Shown here: positions 15,601-22,353 of the stretch, in pieces
How the letters are laid out: each line of letters opens with the position of its first letter
Position numbering within the stretch: the first letter of the stretch is position 1
From: Anaerolineae bacterium
GTDB taxonomy: Bacteria > Chloroflexota > Anaerolineae > JAAYZQ01
Direction of reading: 5' to 3'
Length of the DNA: 29,301 nt
NCBI GenBank assembly: GCA_016926595.1
Contig: JAFGOG010000177.1
Coordinates: forward strand, 1 to 29,301
Notes under the pieces: model-generated
The model's database searches: none
What the model was told of the DNA's origin: nothing
Seen by the model: only the letters and a program-made list of their open reading frames with translations
Program-made: the position numbers and the translations under genes

Positions 15601-18455
15601 ACGTCCTCCTGCCCGTAAAAGACGATCTGCCCGGTCTTGGGGTCATAGGTCGCGCCGGCAATGTCCTCGATGTTGAGCAGCAGGTCGGCGGTCAGGTCCA
15701 GCGAGACGCCACCAAAGGCGCCGCCGCTGCCCGGAGGTGGGGGAGGAGGCCAGTAAGAACGGTTGCCACTGTCCCAGGTAGTTGGGCGGCTGCCGACACT
15801 CTGATCTGAGTCTCTTGCGCGACTGGTAAAGAACTGCTCAAGCCGGTCCGAAAAATCTCCGCTGACGAATGGATTGAGGTAGTGGGACCAGTAGAAATCC
15901 CGTCCCAGGGCATTGGAATAAAAGTCCTGGGCATTATAGGCGCTCTCCAGATCGCCTCCCAGGCTCTGCATCAATTCTACAGCCAGCCCAAAGGTCTCTC
16001 CTTTTGGTCCCACGACCAGGAAATGGCGCATGTCGATGATGTTGTTCGGATTTGCGGGATCTTGCACAAAGCGGTAGCTATAATCCGGCCCCCCTGCGCT
16101 AACACTACTTTTTCCCCCCCTGTCTATTTCATGCTGGAGATCTGCTAGCGTCTTTCCGCGTGCATAGTTGATGAACTCGAGATATGAGACAGCCTCACCT
16201 CTGTGCTCTGATCTCTGGTTCTGATCGTCCCAAAACCACTCCAGTACAAGACCGGATGGGTCAGTGGAGTTGACTGGGTCGTTGACAGCATAGATGTAAG
16301 AGTTTGTCGTCTGAGGATGCGCGACAGCTCCGCGTAAAGGGTCGGCTGTCAAAAATCGGCCCAACATGGGGTCGTAGTATCGGTTGCGCAGATATGTGAG
16401 GTCAATTTCGGCATCGTACTGCTCGCCGTTAAACAAAAAGGAATTGGCGCCACCGACCGCAGACGCCAATGGCGCGCCAAAAGCATCATACTCATAGCTG
16501 TCTAACAACGTCCCCGCCGAGTTGACCAGAGCGGTCACGCTGCGCAGTGGGCTATCGTACAGATAGAACGACGACTTGCCAGTCCCGTCTGTCTGGTTAA
16601 CCCGATCCAGCCCAATGGTATAGGCTTTGTCTACGGACCAACCGGCATCGGCTTCGATCAACACCTGGGTCAGCCAGCCGTTGACGTCGTTCACATAGTT
16701 GGTGCGCACGCCATCGACGATCTTGGCCACGCGGTTGCCGTCGCCATCGTAGACAAATTCGATGGCTGTCTCGCCATCGTCGTAGCGGGTCAGGCGGTTC
16801 TCATAGTCGTATTCATAGTCGATCGTGCGCCCGGGAGAGGAGCGCCGGATGGTGTTGCCGTTGGCGTCATAGGTAAACGTCTCATCGCCGGCCCGCAGCA
16901 GCCGGTTGTCGGCGTCATAGGTATAGCGTGTGACGCCGCCGGCGCTATCGGTCATGGTCAGGCGGTTGCCCAGGGGATCGTAGGTATAACTCACGGTTCG
17001 CCCATCGGGATAGGTGACCCTGCTCAGGCGGTACAGCTCGTCGTATCCATAGGTCGTCGTTTCGGCGCCGCTAGGCGTTTGCGTTTCCGCGGCCGTGCGG
17101 TTGCCGTTGGCGTCCAGGGTATAGGTGTAGGACGAGATCAGGCTGTGGTTCGCCCGGCGGTTCGCCACGCCGGTCAGCCGGCCGTCGGCGTCGTAGGTGT
17201 AGGCAGTGTAGAGGCCGTTGGGCAGCGTCTTGGTCGCCAACAGGCCGCTGGCCGAGTCGTAGGTGTAGGTTGTCGTGCCCGCGGCATCGCTCACCCGGAT
17301 CAGGCGGCTGTTTCCATCGTAATCATAGGCTACCTGCCGGCCATCGGGATAGGTGATCTGGGTCAGGTTGTGGGCGTTGTCGTACGCGTATTGGACCGGG
17401 TCAAGGCCCGGAAAGTGCACCGCCGTCAGGCGGCTCCAATCGTCGTATTGGTAATAGGTCGTCCCCCAGGTATCGGTCATGGCCACGCGGTTGCCCACGG
17501 CATCATAGGCATAGCTCACCGACATGCCATCGGGGTAAACGATGCGCGTCAACCGGTTCAGCGAGTCGTACTCGTAATCGATTGTGCTGCCATCGGGCCT
17601 GATCTGGCGCTGCAGGCTGCCTTCAGCGCTATAGCTGTACAGCGCGCTGTAGCCATTCATAGCATCGACAAAAAGCTGGACGTGAATCCATTCTCTGTCC
17701 CCAGCCTGGCCCACGTTGTCGACGACGATGGATCCACTGTAAGGGCTGCTCGCTGCCGGCAGCCCGCCCGGGTTGACGGTGACGACGATATCGTTGCTCG
17801 CCCCGGCCGGGACCGAGCCCGAGGTCGAACTCAATGACAACCAGGCGATCTGTTCGGACAGCGCATAGATGAGCGTGCCGACCCCCCGGTTGCGGATGTG
17901 CAGCGTTTGGGTGCGGGCGCTTGAGTCACCTGGCTGCCCGGTGAAATGGAGATACTCTGGGCTGACGGCCAGCAGCGGCTGTGTGGCCTGAGCCCTCACC
18001 GCAGCCTGGATCTGCGCCCTGGAGGCTGGCTCAGGAGCGCTGAGGACCTCAAGCCCTTTCTGGGAACCAGATCCATCGGGCCAGAGTCGCATGACGTCGT
18101 CTGGCGGACGTGACTGGGTGACCGTGATCTGGGGCCAGCCCATAGCCAGGGCCTGGGCCGCCGTAGTTGGTCCAGGCGCAGACAGGGCGGCGACATCGAG
18201 GGGCTGGCGCCTGAGCACCGTTGGAGGTGAGCCCATCGTGCCGGTGAGTGCCAGGCCAAACGACAGGCCGCCGGCCAACCGATCATTCTGGATGGAAGAC
18301 GGCTGGGAGTTGCGTTCTGGGAACGACCCGGCCATGACAACCGCCGTGCCAGGCCCGGCTGGCGGCGGCGGGAGAAGTGTCAAGAGCATCACCGCGACGG
18401 TCAACCACGATAGGGCTTTGCACAATGGGGTCTTGAAGGTAGCCCGAGATTTCAT
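12669..18455 (-). CDS. Giant secreted RHS/YD-repeat protein with two RHS blocks
   Basis: The 1,928-residue product starts with a signal-peptide-like segment (Lys/Arg then LSWLTVAVMLLTLLP). ATG 18455 is set by a perfect AGGAGGT five bases upstream. Domains in order are: a BACON-like beta domain at about 160-262; a first YD-repeat block at about 270-675; an RHS core at about 675-737 (YLRNRYYDPMLGRFLTADP, then DPSGLV); a tip-like region at about 738-905 ending in PPPPPPGSGG; a second non-repeat region at about 912-1190 (DMDDLAVAFHSVYG, YFGYVMFEADRVLKSL); a new RHS N-terminal plug-like segment at about 1240-1295 (YPVEGDLALHFTRTYDSF); a second YD block to about 1805; and an ASPM/SPD2/Hydin-like or choice-of-anchor-D-like domain at 1807-1925. 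RHS proteins usually end in a variable domain after DPxGL; here more than 1,100 residues follow. It probably acts outside the cell as a toxin, adhesin or glycan-associated protein. Confidence 0.9.
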   Translation of the reverse strand: MKSRATFKTPLCKALSWLTVAVMLLTLLPPPPAGPGTAVVMAGSFPERNSQPSSIQNDRLAGGLSFGLALTGTMGSPPTVLRRQPLDVAALSAPGPTTAAQALAMGWPQITVTQSRPPDDVMRLWPDGSGSQKGLEVLSAPEPASRAQIQAAVRAQATQPLLAVSPEYLHFTGQPGDSSARTQTLHIRNRGVGTLIYALSEQIAWLSLSSTSGSVPAGASNDIVVTVNPGGLPAASSPYSGSIVVDNVGQAGDREWIHVQLFVDAMNGYSALYSYSAEGSLQRQIRPDGSTIDYEYDSLNRLTRIVYPDGMSVSYAYDAVGNRVAMTDTWGTTYYQYDDWSRLTAVHFPGLDPVQYAYDNAHNLTQITYPDGRQVAYDYDGNSRLIRVSDAAGTTTYTYDSASGLLATKTLPNGLYTAYTYDADGRLTGVANRRANHSLISSYTYTLDANGNRTAAETQTPSGAETTTYGYDELYRLSRVTYPDGRTVSYTYDPLGNRLTMTDSAGGVTRYTYDADNRLLRAGDETFTYDANGNTIRRSSPGRTIDYEYDYENRLTRYDDGETAIEFVYDGDGNRVAKIVDGVRTNYVNDVNGWLTQVLIEADAGWSVDKAYTIGLDRVNQTDGTGKSSFYLYDSPLRSVTALVNSAGTLLDSYEYDAFGAPLASAVGGANSFLFNGEQYDAEIDLTYLRNRYYDPMLGRFLTADPLRGAVAHPQTTNSYIYAVNDPVNSTDPSGLVLEWFWDDQNQRSEHRGEAVSYLEFINYARGKTLADLQHEIDRGGKSSVSAGGPDYSYRFVQDPANPNNIIDMRHFLVVGPKGETFGLAVELMQSLGGDLESAYNAQDFYSNALGRDFYWSHYLNPFVSGDFSDRLEQFFTSRARDSDQSVGSRPTTWDSGNRSYWPPPPPPGSGGAFGGVSLDLTADLLLNIEDIAGATYDPKTGQIVFYGQEDVTLPPMDMDDLAVAFHSVYGNQDPGVSIGTEPSGIPGEMKVRYDGQTAETYFGYVMFEADRVLKSLSMGKDNLTGAPVTCAVPGYKSMLQRELESGECTPGESSNRMWFRPKEVRLVRSADGISMVFDAVSIEVLSESKFEGGVVGDPEAEAFAAHFTEHYDEFAAEFPILQELERLGKIVAVVKWIRDNAIPMDVSFLDNYVVSWYDTDEYTPETTVSDSSASCTIVFTGGVTYRPDPEYQADAAGDPLTGGMREAALASRPQETDFMWAFGAPPGVQALGVFPVEADFVAIAQSIARRRKDGNFVLQQTDMVYPVEGDLALHFTRTYDSFWDEPSAFGDGWTETPYQLLFPTYMHTYTFGGAVTKAVYPQIMVIDRPSGRQDVYDLYGLDGSKRALYVPADGSAFLRDNDDRSFTLLKKDDTAIGFDDAGRLIGMIDRNGNQILYAYSDDRLVRIYQPGGRQINLSYDGNRRIIRATGPGGRTVAYTYDANARLHTATNVAAGQTVTYTYDQAGYLARAVDNLGNVIFEQTVDIYGRSSGQTWGGEADLDFAYSLSSQQTVITDPNGNQTHRAFDDLYRLVSSVDPLSNTVSIDYAGHYGPGVVTTTQGARTQIFYDARDNVIAFLDDQGNLIHFFYDAGDNPIALRDPRGVDLFFEYDANSNLVAIYHEVTLVLDDDGNLVSLFYNPTNITELAYDGSGNLLSITDPEGNIRRFAHDANGVITSITEDSGLQANLQYDALSRLTRVSHGGGQTVAFGYDAADNVVSITTDGGTVGYAYDGNNNLTTVTDAAGNPPTRFSYDARANLTQVVDAGGGTASYAYDVLGNLVSAALPNNTGQRYDYDELNRLVRVFTGIRVFDLALSTTDLAFGPVAPGGSATRVVSLSNHGIADLVIERIAIDGPAFRVAFGGAVTLGAGETAHLTVTFAPTVTGMQSGRITIESSDPYQGTQVVDVSGVGIYLAYLPGVFKNWRHK

Positions 18456-18564
18456 AACAGACCTCCTCTTTTGGCCGAAATCGGCCGGTGCTGCAGGCAA
18501 TGGCTGCACAAGGATGCAACCAACAGCTAAAGCGGTTACTACAAACGACGACAACAAGCTGTCA

Positions 18565-18610
18565 GAAACCGGGTTTTGCGGGGAAAAGCACCCGCGAAAA
18601 ACCCGATTTC
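18565..18610. repeat. Near-palindrome, GAAACCGGGTTTT family
   Basis: GAAACCGGGTTTT at 18565-18577 faces AAAACCCGATTTC ending at 18610, with one mismatch. Inner GCGGGG and CCCGCG extend the stem with a bulge around a short GAAAAGCA loop. It lies between the stop of the membrane NTPase gene and the start of the RHS gene. The same arm sequence recurs at 26330-26364. Confidence 0.85.
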
Positions 18611-18622
18611 ATTCTCACGTGG

Positions 18623-20779
18623 TCAGCGAACGGCGGCGAGGTCATCGAGATAGAACTCGCCGCTGGCTCCCCCATCGCCGGGGGCGGGGCAGAGCAGGAG
18701 CTTGACGCTGCTCAGATCCAGGCTTTGGGCGGACGCCAGGTCAAAGCTCAGCAGGCTCCAGCCGGTTCGTTCGGTGGCCTCGAGTGTGCCAACGTCCTGG
18801 CTGACCCCGCCGCGCTTGTTCTCTTCAAGCTTGAGCAGCAGCGTCACCCGGCCGTAGACCCACACGGTCACGGCGCGCGCGCCGCGTAGGTCGGTCAAGG
18901 CCGGCTGGATAGGCTCCGCGCCGATGAACTGGTAGGCAGCCGATTTGTTGTAGATGATGCGGAACGAGCGGCTGCCGCCATGGACCAGCCAATCGACCTC
19001 GCCGTAGCCAAAGACGCCGGGGTCGGGGCTGAACCAGTTGAGCCGCCGGGCCCCCTCAAAGTCCTCGATACCCCCCGGGGCCAGGGTGGGGGTCGCCGTG
19101 GGCGTGGCGGTGGGCGTCGGCGGGAGGTCTTCGGTGACCGGTATCTCCTCTACCTTGCGGTTGGCCTGCACCAGCACCGCGCTGACCCATACTTCCTGTT
19201 CCTCATAGATCACCTGGTACCACTCGCTGTCCTCGGTGCGCGCCAGCAGCGGGAGCTGTTCGCTTTGGGTGACCAGGCCGAACACGTCGTAGGTCAGGCC
19301 GGGCCCGGATCGCAGGTTGACCCGCTCCCCGGTGACCAGGACGTAGGGCGCGGGTGTCCCGGTTGGGTTCGGGCTGGACGTGGCGGTCGGCGTCGGCGTG
19401 TGAGTGGGCGTGGCCGTCGGCGTCGGCGTGTGGGTCGGCGTGGCGGTCGGTGTCGAGGTGGCCGTGGGTGTGTGGGTGGGCGTCTGGGTCGGCGTCGGCG
19501 TGGTTGTCACGGTGCCCGTCGCCGTCGCCCGAACTGTCTGGGTGGCGGTGGCGGTGATGACCTTGACCACCGGCGTTGGCGTCGGCAGCAGGCGGATCGC
19601 CAGGCGGCTGGTGACAATGACGCTGAACACGATCAACACCAGGCCGGCAGCGACCGGCGCCCACATCCGGGCCAGCCACGGCTGCTTGCCGGTGCCCGCC
19701 CATTCGGCGCCAAAGACCCGTTCATAGATGCGGTTGCGGATCTGCAGGTTGCCCTCCGCGTCGGCCTTAACCAGGCCCGACAGTTTGAGCTGGCTCTTGG
19801 CGATCGACCTGGGGTCGTCGGTCACCTGGTCGCCCGCCAGCACCTGGCGGTAAATGTGCAGCATGTCCGCACGATGTTCGCTCTGGCGGAAAAACTCGTT
19901 GATCCACTGCAGGTTGATCTCATCTTGCATGCGCTCTTGCAGAAAAAACATGCGCGAGACGATGCGGTCGACGTGCGCGTCGGCGTTGATCCCCCCCGCG
20001 TCCTGGGTCAGCTCGGCGCACACCTTTTGGGTCAGGTAGGGATGCCCGCCCGTCCAGTAAAGTACCCGTTTCAGGATCGCCTCCGGGCGCCGCACGCGCC
20101 GGCTTTTCAGGCCTTCGATAAAACGCCGCGCGTTCTGCTCGTCGAAATCCTGCAGGCTGATGCTGCGGCCGATGTTGTAGGGCGTGCGCCGGCGATCCTT
20201 GATCAGATCGGCCGGGCGGACCACGCCGACCAGGACAAAAGAGAGCCGTCTGCTGGCCGGGTTGGTGGCCCGCTCGTTGTACATGGCCCGGATCGCGGCG
20301 AAGAAATCGTCGGTAAAGGGCAGGCTGAGCGTACTATCTATTTCGTCGATAAAGACGACGATCTGGCCTGGTATCTGGGCCAGGACAACGTAGGTGAGAA
20401 AGTTGACCCATTTTTGGATGGGGCTGAGCGGGCTCTGCTCGTCCCACCACCGGCGCTGGTCGATGGTCAGGTCGAGCTGCCTGGTCATCTCGCTGAGCAG
20501 GCTGTAATACCACTCGGTGGCGCTCAGCTCGTGGCTGCCGATCTGAGTCAGGTCGATGATCGCCGTGCTGACCCCTTTGAGGCGCAGCTGCTCGCGGGTG
20601 CGTACGATGAGGCTCGACTTACCCATCTGGCGGGCGGTGAGCACGTTGCAGTATTCGCCGGCGGTGACCAGCTCGAGCAGCTCGTCGTCGGCCGCGCGCC
20701 TGACGTAGGAGCGCGAGTCCGGCTGGAGCGTGCCGCCGACCTGGAAAAAATCATCTGCCCGGCCGTTGGGGTTGGTCAC
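18623..20779 (-). CDS. Membrane-anchored AAA-like STAND NTPase with SH3b and carbohydrate-binding-like domain
   Basis: The 718-residue protein starts with an AAA-like (AAA_35-type) NTPase. The Walker A region is TARQMGKSSL at 48-57 (Lys54), Walker B is VVFIDEID at 141-148, and GGHPYLTQ at 244-251 is the helical-domain motif of this family. A winged-helix-like part follows to about 355. One membrane helix lies at about 373-395. The outside part has a Thr/Pro linker at 400-475, an SH3b domain at about 480-538 (ERVNLRSGPGLTYDVF), a second TPTATPT linker, and a beta-sandwich domain at about 572-718 resembling CBM11/galactose-binding folds. GTG 20779 overlaps the TGA of the upstream NTPase gene (GTGA), indicating translational coupling. 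The layout suggests a receptor that couples an envelope or glycan signal to a cytoplasmic NTPase, which is inference. It could instead be an effector. Confidence 0.88.
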   Translation of the reverse strand: MTNPNGRADDFFQVGGTLQPDSRSYVRRAADDELLELVTAGEYCNVLTARQMGKSSLIVRTREQLRLKGVSTAIIDLTQIGSHELSATEWYYSLLSEMTRQLDLTIDQRRWWDEQSPLSPIQKWVNFLTYVVLAQIPGQIVVFIDEIDSTLSLPFTDDFFAAIRAMYNERATNPASRRLSFVLVGVVRPADLIKDRRRTPYNIGRSISLQDFDEQNARRFIEGLKSRRVRRPEAILKRVLYWTGGHPYLTQKVCAELTQDAGGINADAHVDRIVSRMFFLQERMQDEINLQWINEFFRQSEHRADMLHIYRQVLAGDQVTDDPRSIAKSQLKLSGLVKADAEGNLQIRNRIYERVFGAEWAGTGKQPWLARMWAPVAAGLVLIVFSVIVTSRLAIRLLPTPTPVVKVITATATQTVRATATGTVTTTPTPTQTPTHTPTATSTPTATPTHTPTPTATPTHTPTPTATSSPNPTGTPAPYVLVTGERVNLRSGPGLTYDVFGLVTQSEQLPLLARTEDSEWYQVIYEEQEVWVSAVLVQANRKVEEIPVTEDLPPTPTATPTATPTLAPGGIEDFEGARRLNWFSPDPGVFGYGEVDWLVHGGSRSFRIIYNKSAAYQFIGAEPIQPALTDLRGARAVTVWVYGRVTLLLKLEENKRGGVSQDVGTLEATERTGWSLLSFDLASAQSLDLSSVKLLLCPAPGDGGASGEFYLDDLAAVR

Positions 20780-22089
20780 CGCAGCGCCTCCCGGAAAAAG
20801 TCCTCGTAGAGGCGGAAGCGGCAGACCGAGCGGCGGCCGCGGTCACGGATCAGGCCGGCCGAGGTCAGGCGCAGCTTGTCCCGCTGTGGGGGAGCGGCGC
20901 CGCCAAAGACCACCTGGCGCATGGCCTGGGTCAGCCCGGGATCGTCGAGCACCAGATCCAGGTAGCTGAGCAGGTGCTCGGCAAAGGGGCCGCTCCGGTC
21001 GGCGGCGATGGCCAGCAGCTCGGGCCAGGGCATAGCCTGTTCCTTGAGCGTGTAAAAGGCCTGGCGTACCAGGTAGGGATGCCCGCCCACCAGGTCGATC
21101 AGCGCCGGGATCTCGCCGGCCGGCAAGGGCGTGCTGTGAAGCTCGTTGAGCTGACGCACTTGCGCCTCGCCAAAATCCTGCAGGGCGATGGTCAGGCCGA
21201 CGTTAAAGGGCGATTGTTTCAGGTCGTCGATGATCAGGGAGGGGTGGGTGGAGATGGAAATGACCATTTTCCATTTCCTCCACAGCTCGTGGATGGTGCG
21301 CCGGTTGTACCAGGCCCGCAGCAGGCCAAAGAACTCGTTGTAAAAGGGGGTACACAAGAGCATATCCGCTTCGTCCAGCACCAGCAGGAAACAGGTCGGC
21401 ACGTCGCGCAGGATCAAGTCCTCGATAAAGTGGGTGGCCTTGTTCTTGGGGCTCGCCGGGCTGTTCCAGACGGCATCCACAGCAGGGTAACCGACCTGGG
21501 CCTGGTCGGCGATCTCATAGGCCAGGCTCTTGAGCAGCGCGTCGAGGCTGGTCAACTGCGAGCCATCAAAGGTGCCCTGGCAGTCGATGAAACAAACGGG
21601 CAGCCCTTGCCGTCGAGCCTGGTCGACGCCGCGGATGAGCAGCGAGGTCTTGCCCATCTGCCGGGCCCCGCGGACAACGGTGACCGAGCCGGCGCTGGCG
21701 AGTTGGTTGGCTAGCAGGGTGTCGGCTTCGCGAGCGACGTAGAAGGGAGAACCGAGCGGGACGGCCCCCTTGGGCACCGGCAATTCGAGCCCGTTTTCTG
21801 CCGTCGGAGCCGGGGTAATGGGTGCGGGCGGGGACGTTGCGGAGGGCAGGGCTGCCGCCGCCAGCAGAAGCGACCGCTCGTGCTCCAGCCGATCCAGCCC
21901 GGCGGTGACACGCTCGCGCTCGGTTTCCAGGTCGGCCAAGCGGGCGCGCAGGACGACCCGCCTCTGCCCGTCCAGCTCGCGATCCAGGTCCGTTCGCAGG
22001 GCCTCGATCTGGCCGGTCAGGCTGTTCCAGGATGCCTGTGCTTCCTGGATGCGCTGTGCGATCCGCGCGCTACGATCCTGATTATTCAA
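20776..22089 (-). CDS. AAA-like STAND NTPase with N-terminal coiled coil
   Basis: The 437-residue protein has a charged coiled coil at about 5-75 (heptads such as LADLETERERVTAGLDRLEH), similar in style to the coiled-coil effector-associated modules attached to STAND ATPases. A Pro/Ala linker to about 105 and an AAA-like NTPase follow. Walker A is GARQMGKTSLL at 141-151 (Lys147, Thr148), Walker B is FLLVLDEADMLL at 234-245, and GGHPYLVRQ is at 335-343. A winged-helix-like end finishes the protein. No membrane helix or sensor repeat is seen, so it is probably cytoplasmic. The start is inferred as TTG 22089 after GAGGAT. A good promoter lies at 22139-22167. It overlaps by four bases the membrane NTPase gene, and the two NTPases share the RQMGK[ST]SL core, so they may form a mixed complex. 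The adjacent RHS gene lies downstream on the same strand. Confidence 0.87.
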   Translation of the reverse strand: MNNQDRSARIAQRIQEAQASWNSLTGQIEALRTDLDRELDGQRRVVLRARLADLETERERVTAGLDRLEHERSLLLAAAALPSATSPPAPITPAPTAENGLELPVPKGAVPLGSPFYVAREADTLLANQLASAGSVTVVRGARQMGKTSLLIRGVDQARRQGLPVCFIDCQGTFDGSQLTSLDALLKSLAYEIADQAQVGYPAVDAVWNSPASPKNKATHFIEDLILRDVPTCFLLVLDEADMLLCTPFYNEFFGLLRAWYNRRTIHELWRKWKMVISISTHPSLIIDDLKQSPFNVGLTIALQDFGEAQVRQLNELHSTPLPAGEIPALIDLVGGHPYLVRQAFYTLKEQAMPWPELLAIAADRSGPFAEHLLSYLDLVLDDPGLTQAMRQVVFGGAAPPQRDKLRLTSAGLIRDRGRRSVCRFRLYEDFFREALR

Positions 22090-22138
22090 GGTTGATCCTC
22101 ACGACGTGGTGGCTCTGGGAATGGTATACGATGAATCT

Positions 22139-22167
22139 ATTTTACCATAGGTTTGAGTGGTTCGCAA
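22139..22167 (-). promoter_or_regulatory. Promoter of the STAND NTPase operon
   Basis: Read on the minus strand, TTGCGA (22162-22167) and TAAAAT (22139-22144) are separated by 17 bases, with TGG directly before the -10. The position gives a leader of about 45 bases before TTG 22089. It is the only good match in the 264-base divergent gap. Confidence 0.6.
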
Positions 22168-22290
22168 TGATCAAGCCGTAGAGTCGCGGTAGTGCGAGGA
22201 ACTGGATGATCCGGACCAAGTGCATCGTACCTTTGGTGGATCAGTTGCCTTTATCGACGATCCGTTATAGAATCTTGGCAAGCTGAATTA

Positions 22291-22344
22291 CAGGATTGGC
22301 AGGATTGGCGAGATGGGCAGGATCGACAGGCTTGACAGGATAGG
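22291..22344. repeat. Nine-base tandem array, consensus CAGGATTGG
   Basis: Six adjoining units read CAGGATTGG, CAGGATTGG, CGAGATGGG, CAGGATCGA, CAGGCTTGA and CAGGATAGG. The last one runs into AGGAGG, the ribosome-binding site of the UROD-family gene. The rest of the gap (22168-22290) shows only a weak possible promoter, TTGCCT at 22245 and TATAGA at 22266 with a short 15-base spacer. Confidence 0.85.
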
Positions 22345-22353
22345 AGGAGAAAA

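Noticed and set aside
18473..18486. GGCCGA-AA-TCGGCC palindrome just upstream of the RHS ribosome-binding site
   Set aside because: Six-base arms of GC-rich sequence arise easily by chance in this genome. It may be an operator, but nothing else supports that.
18456..18557. Upstream extension of the RHS frame
   Set aside because: It would place the start before the AGGAGGT and add a second odd hydrophobic segment. ATG 18455 gives a normal signal peptide.
18980..20809. Plus-strand 609-codon frame
   Set aside because: Opposite the membrane STAND NTPase gene. Composition is that of a high-GC antisense frame (many Gly, Arg, His, Asp) with no motif.
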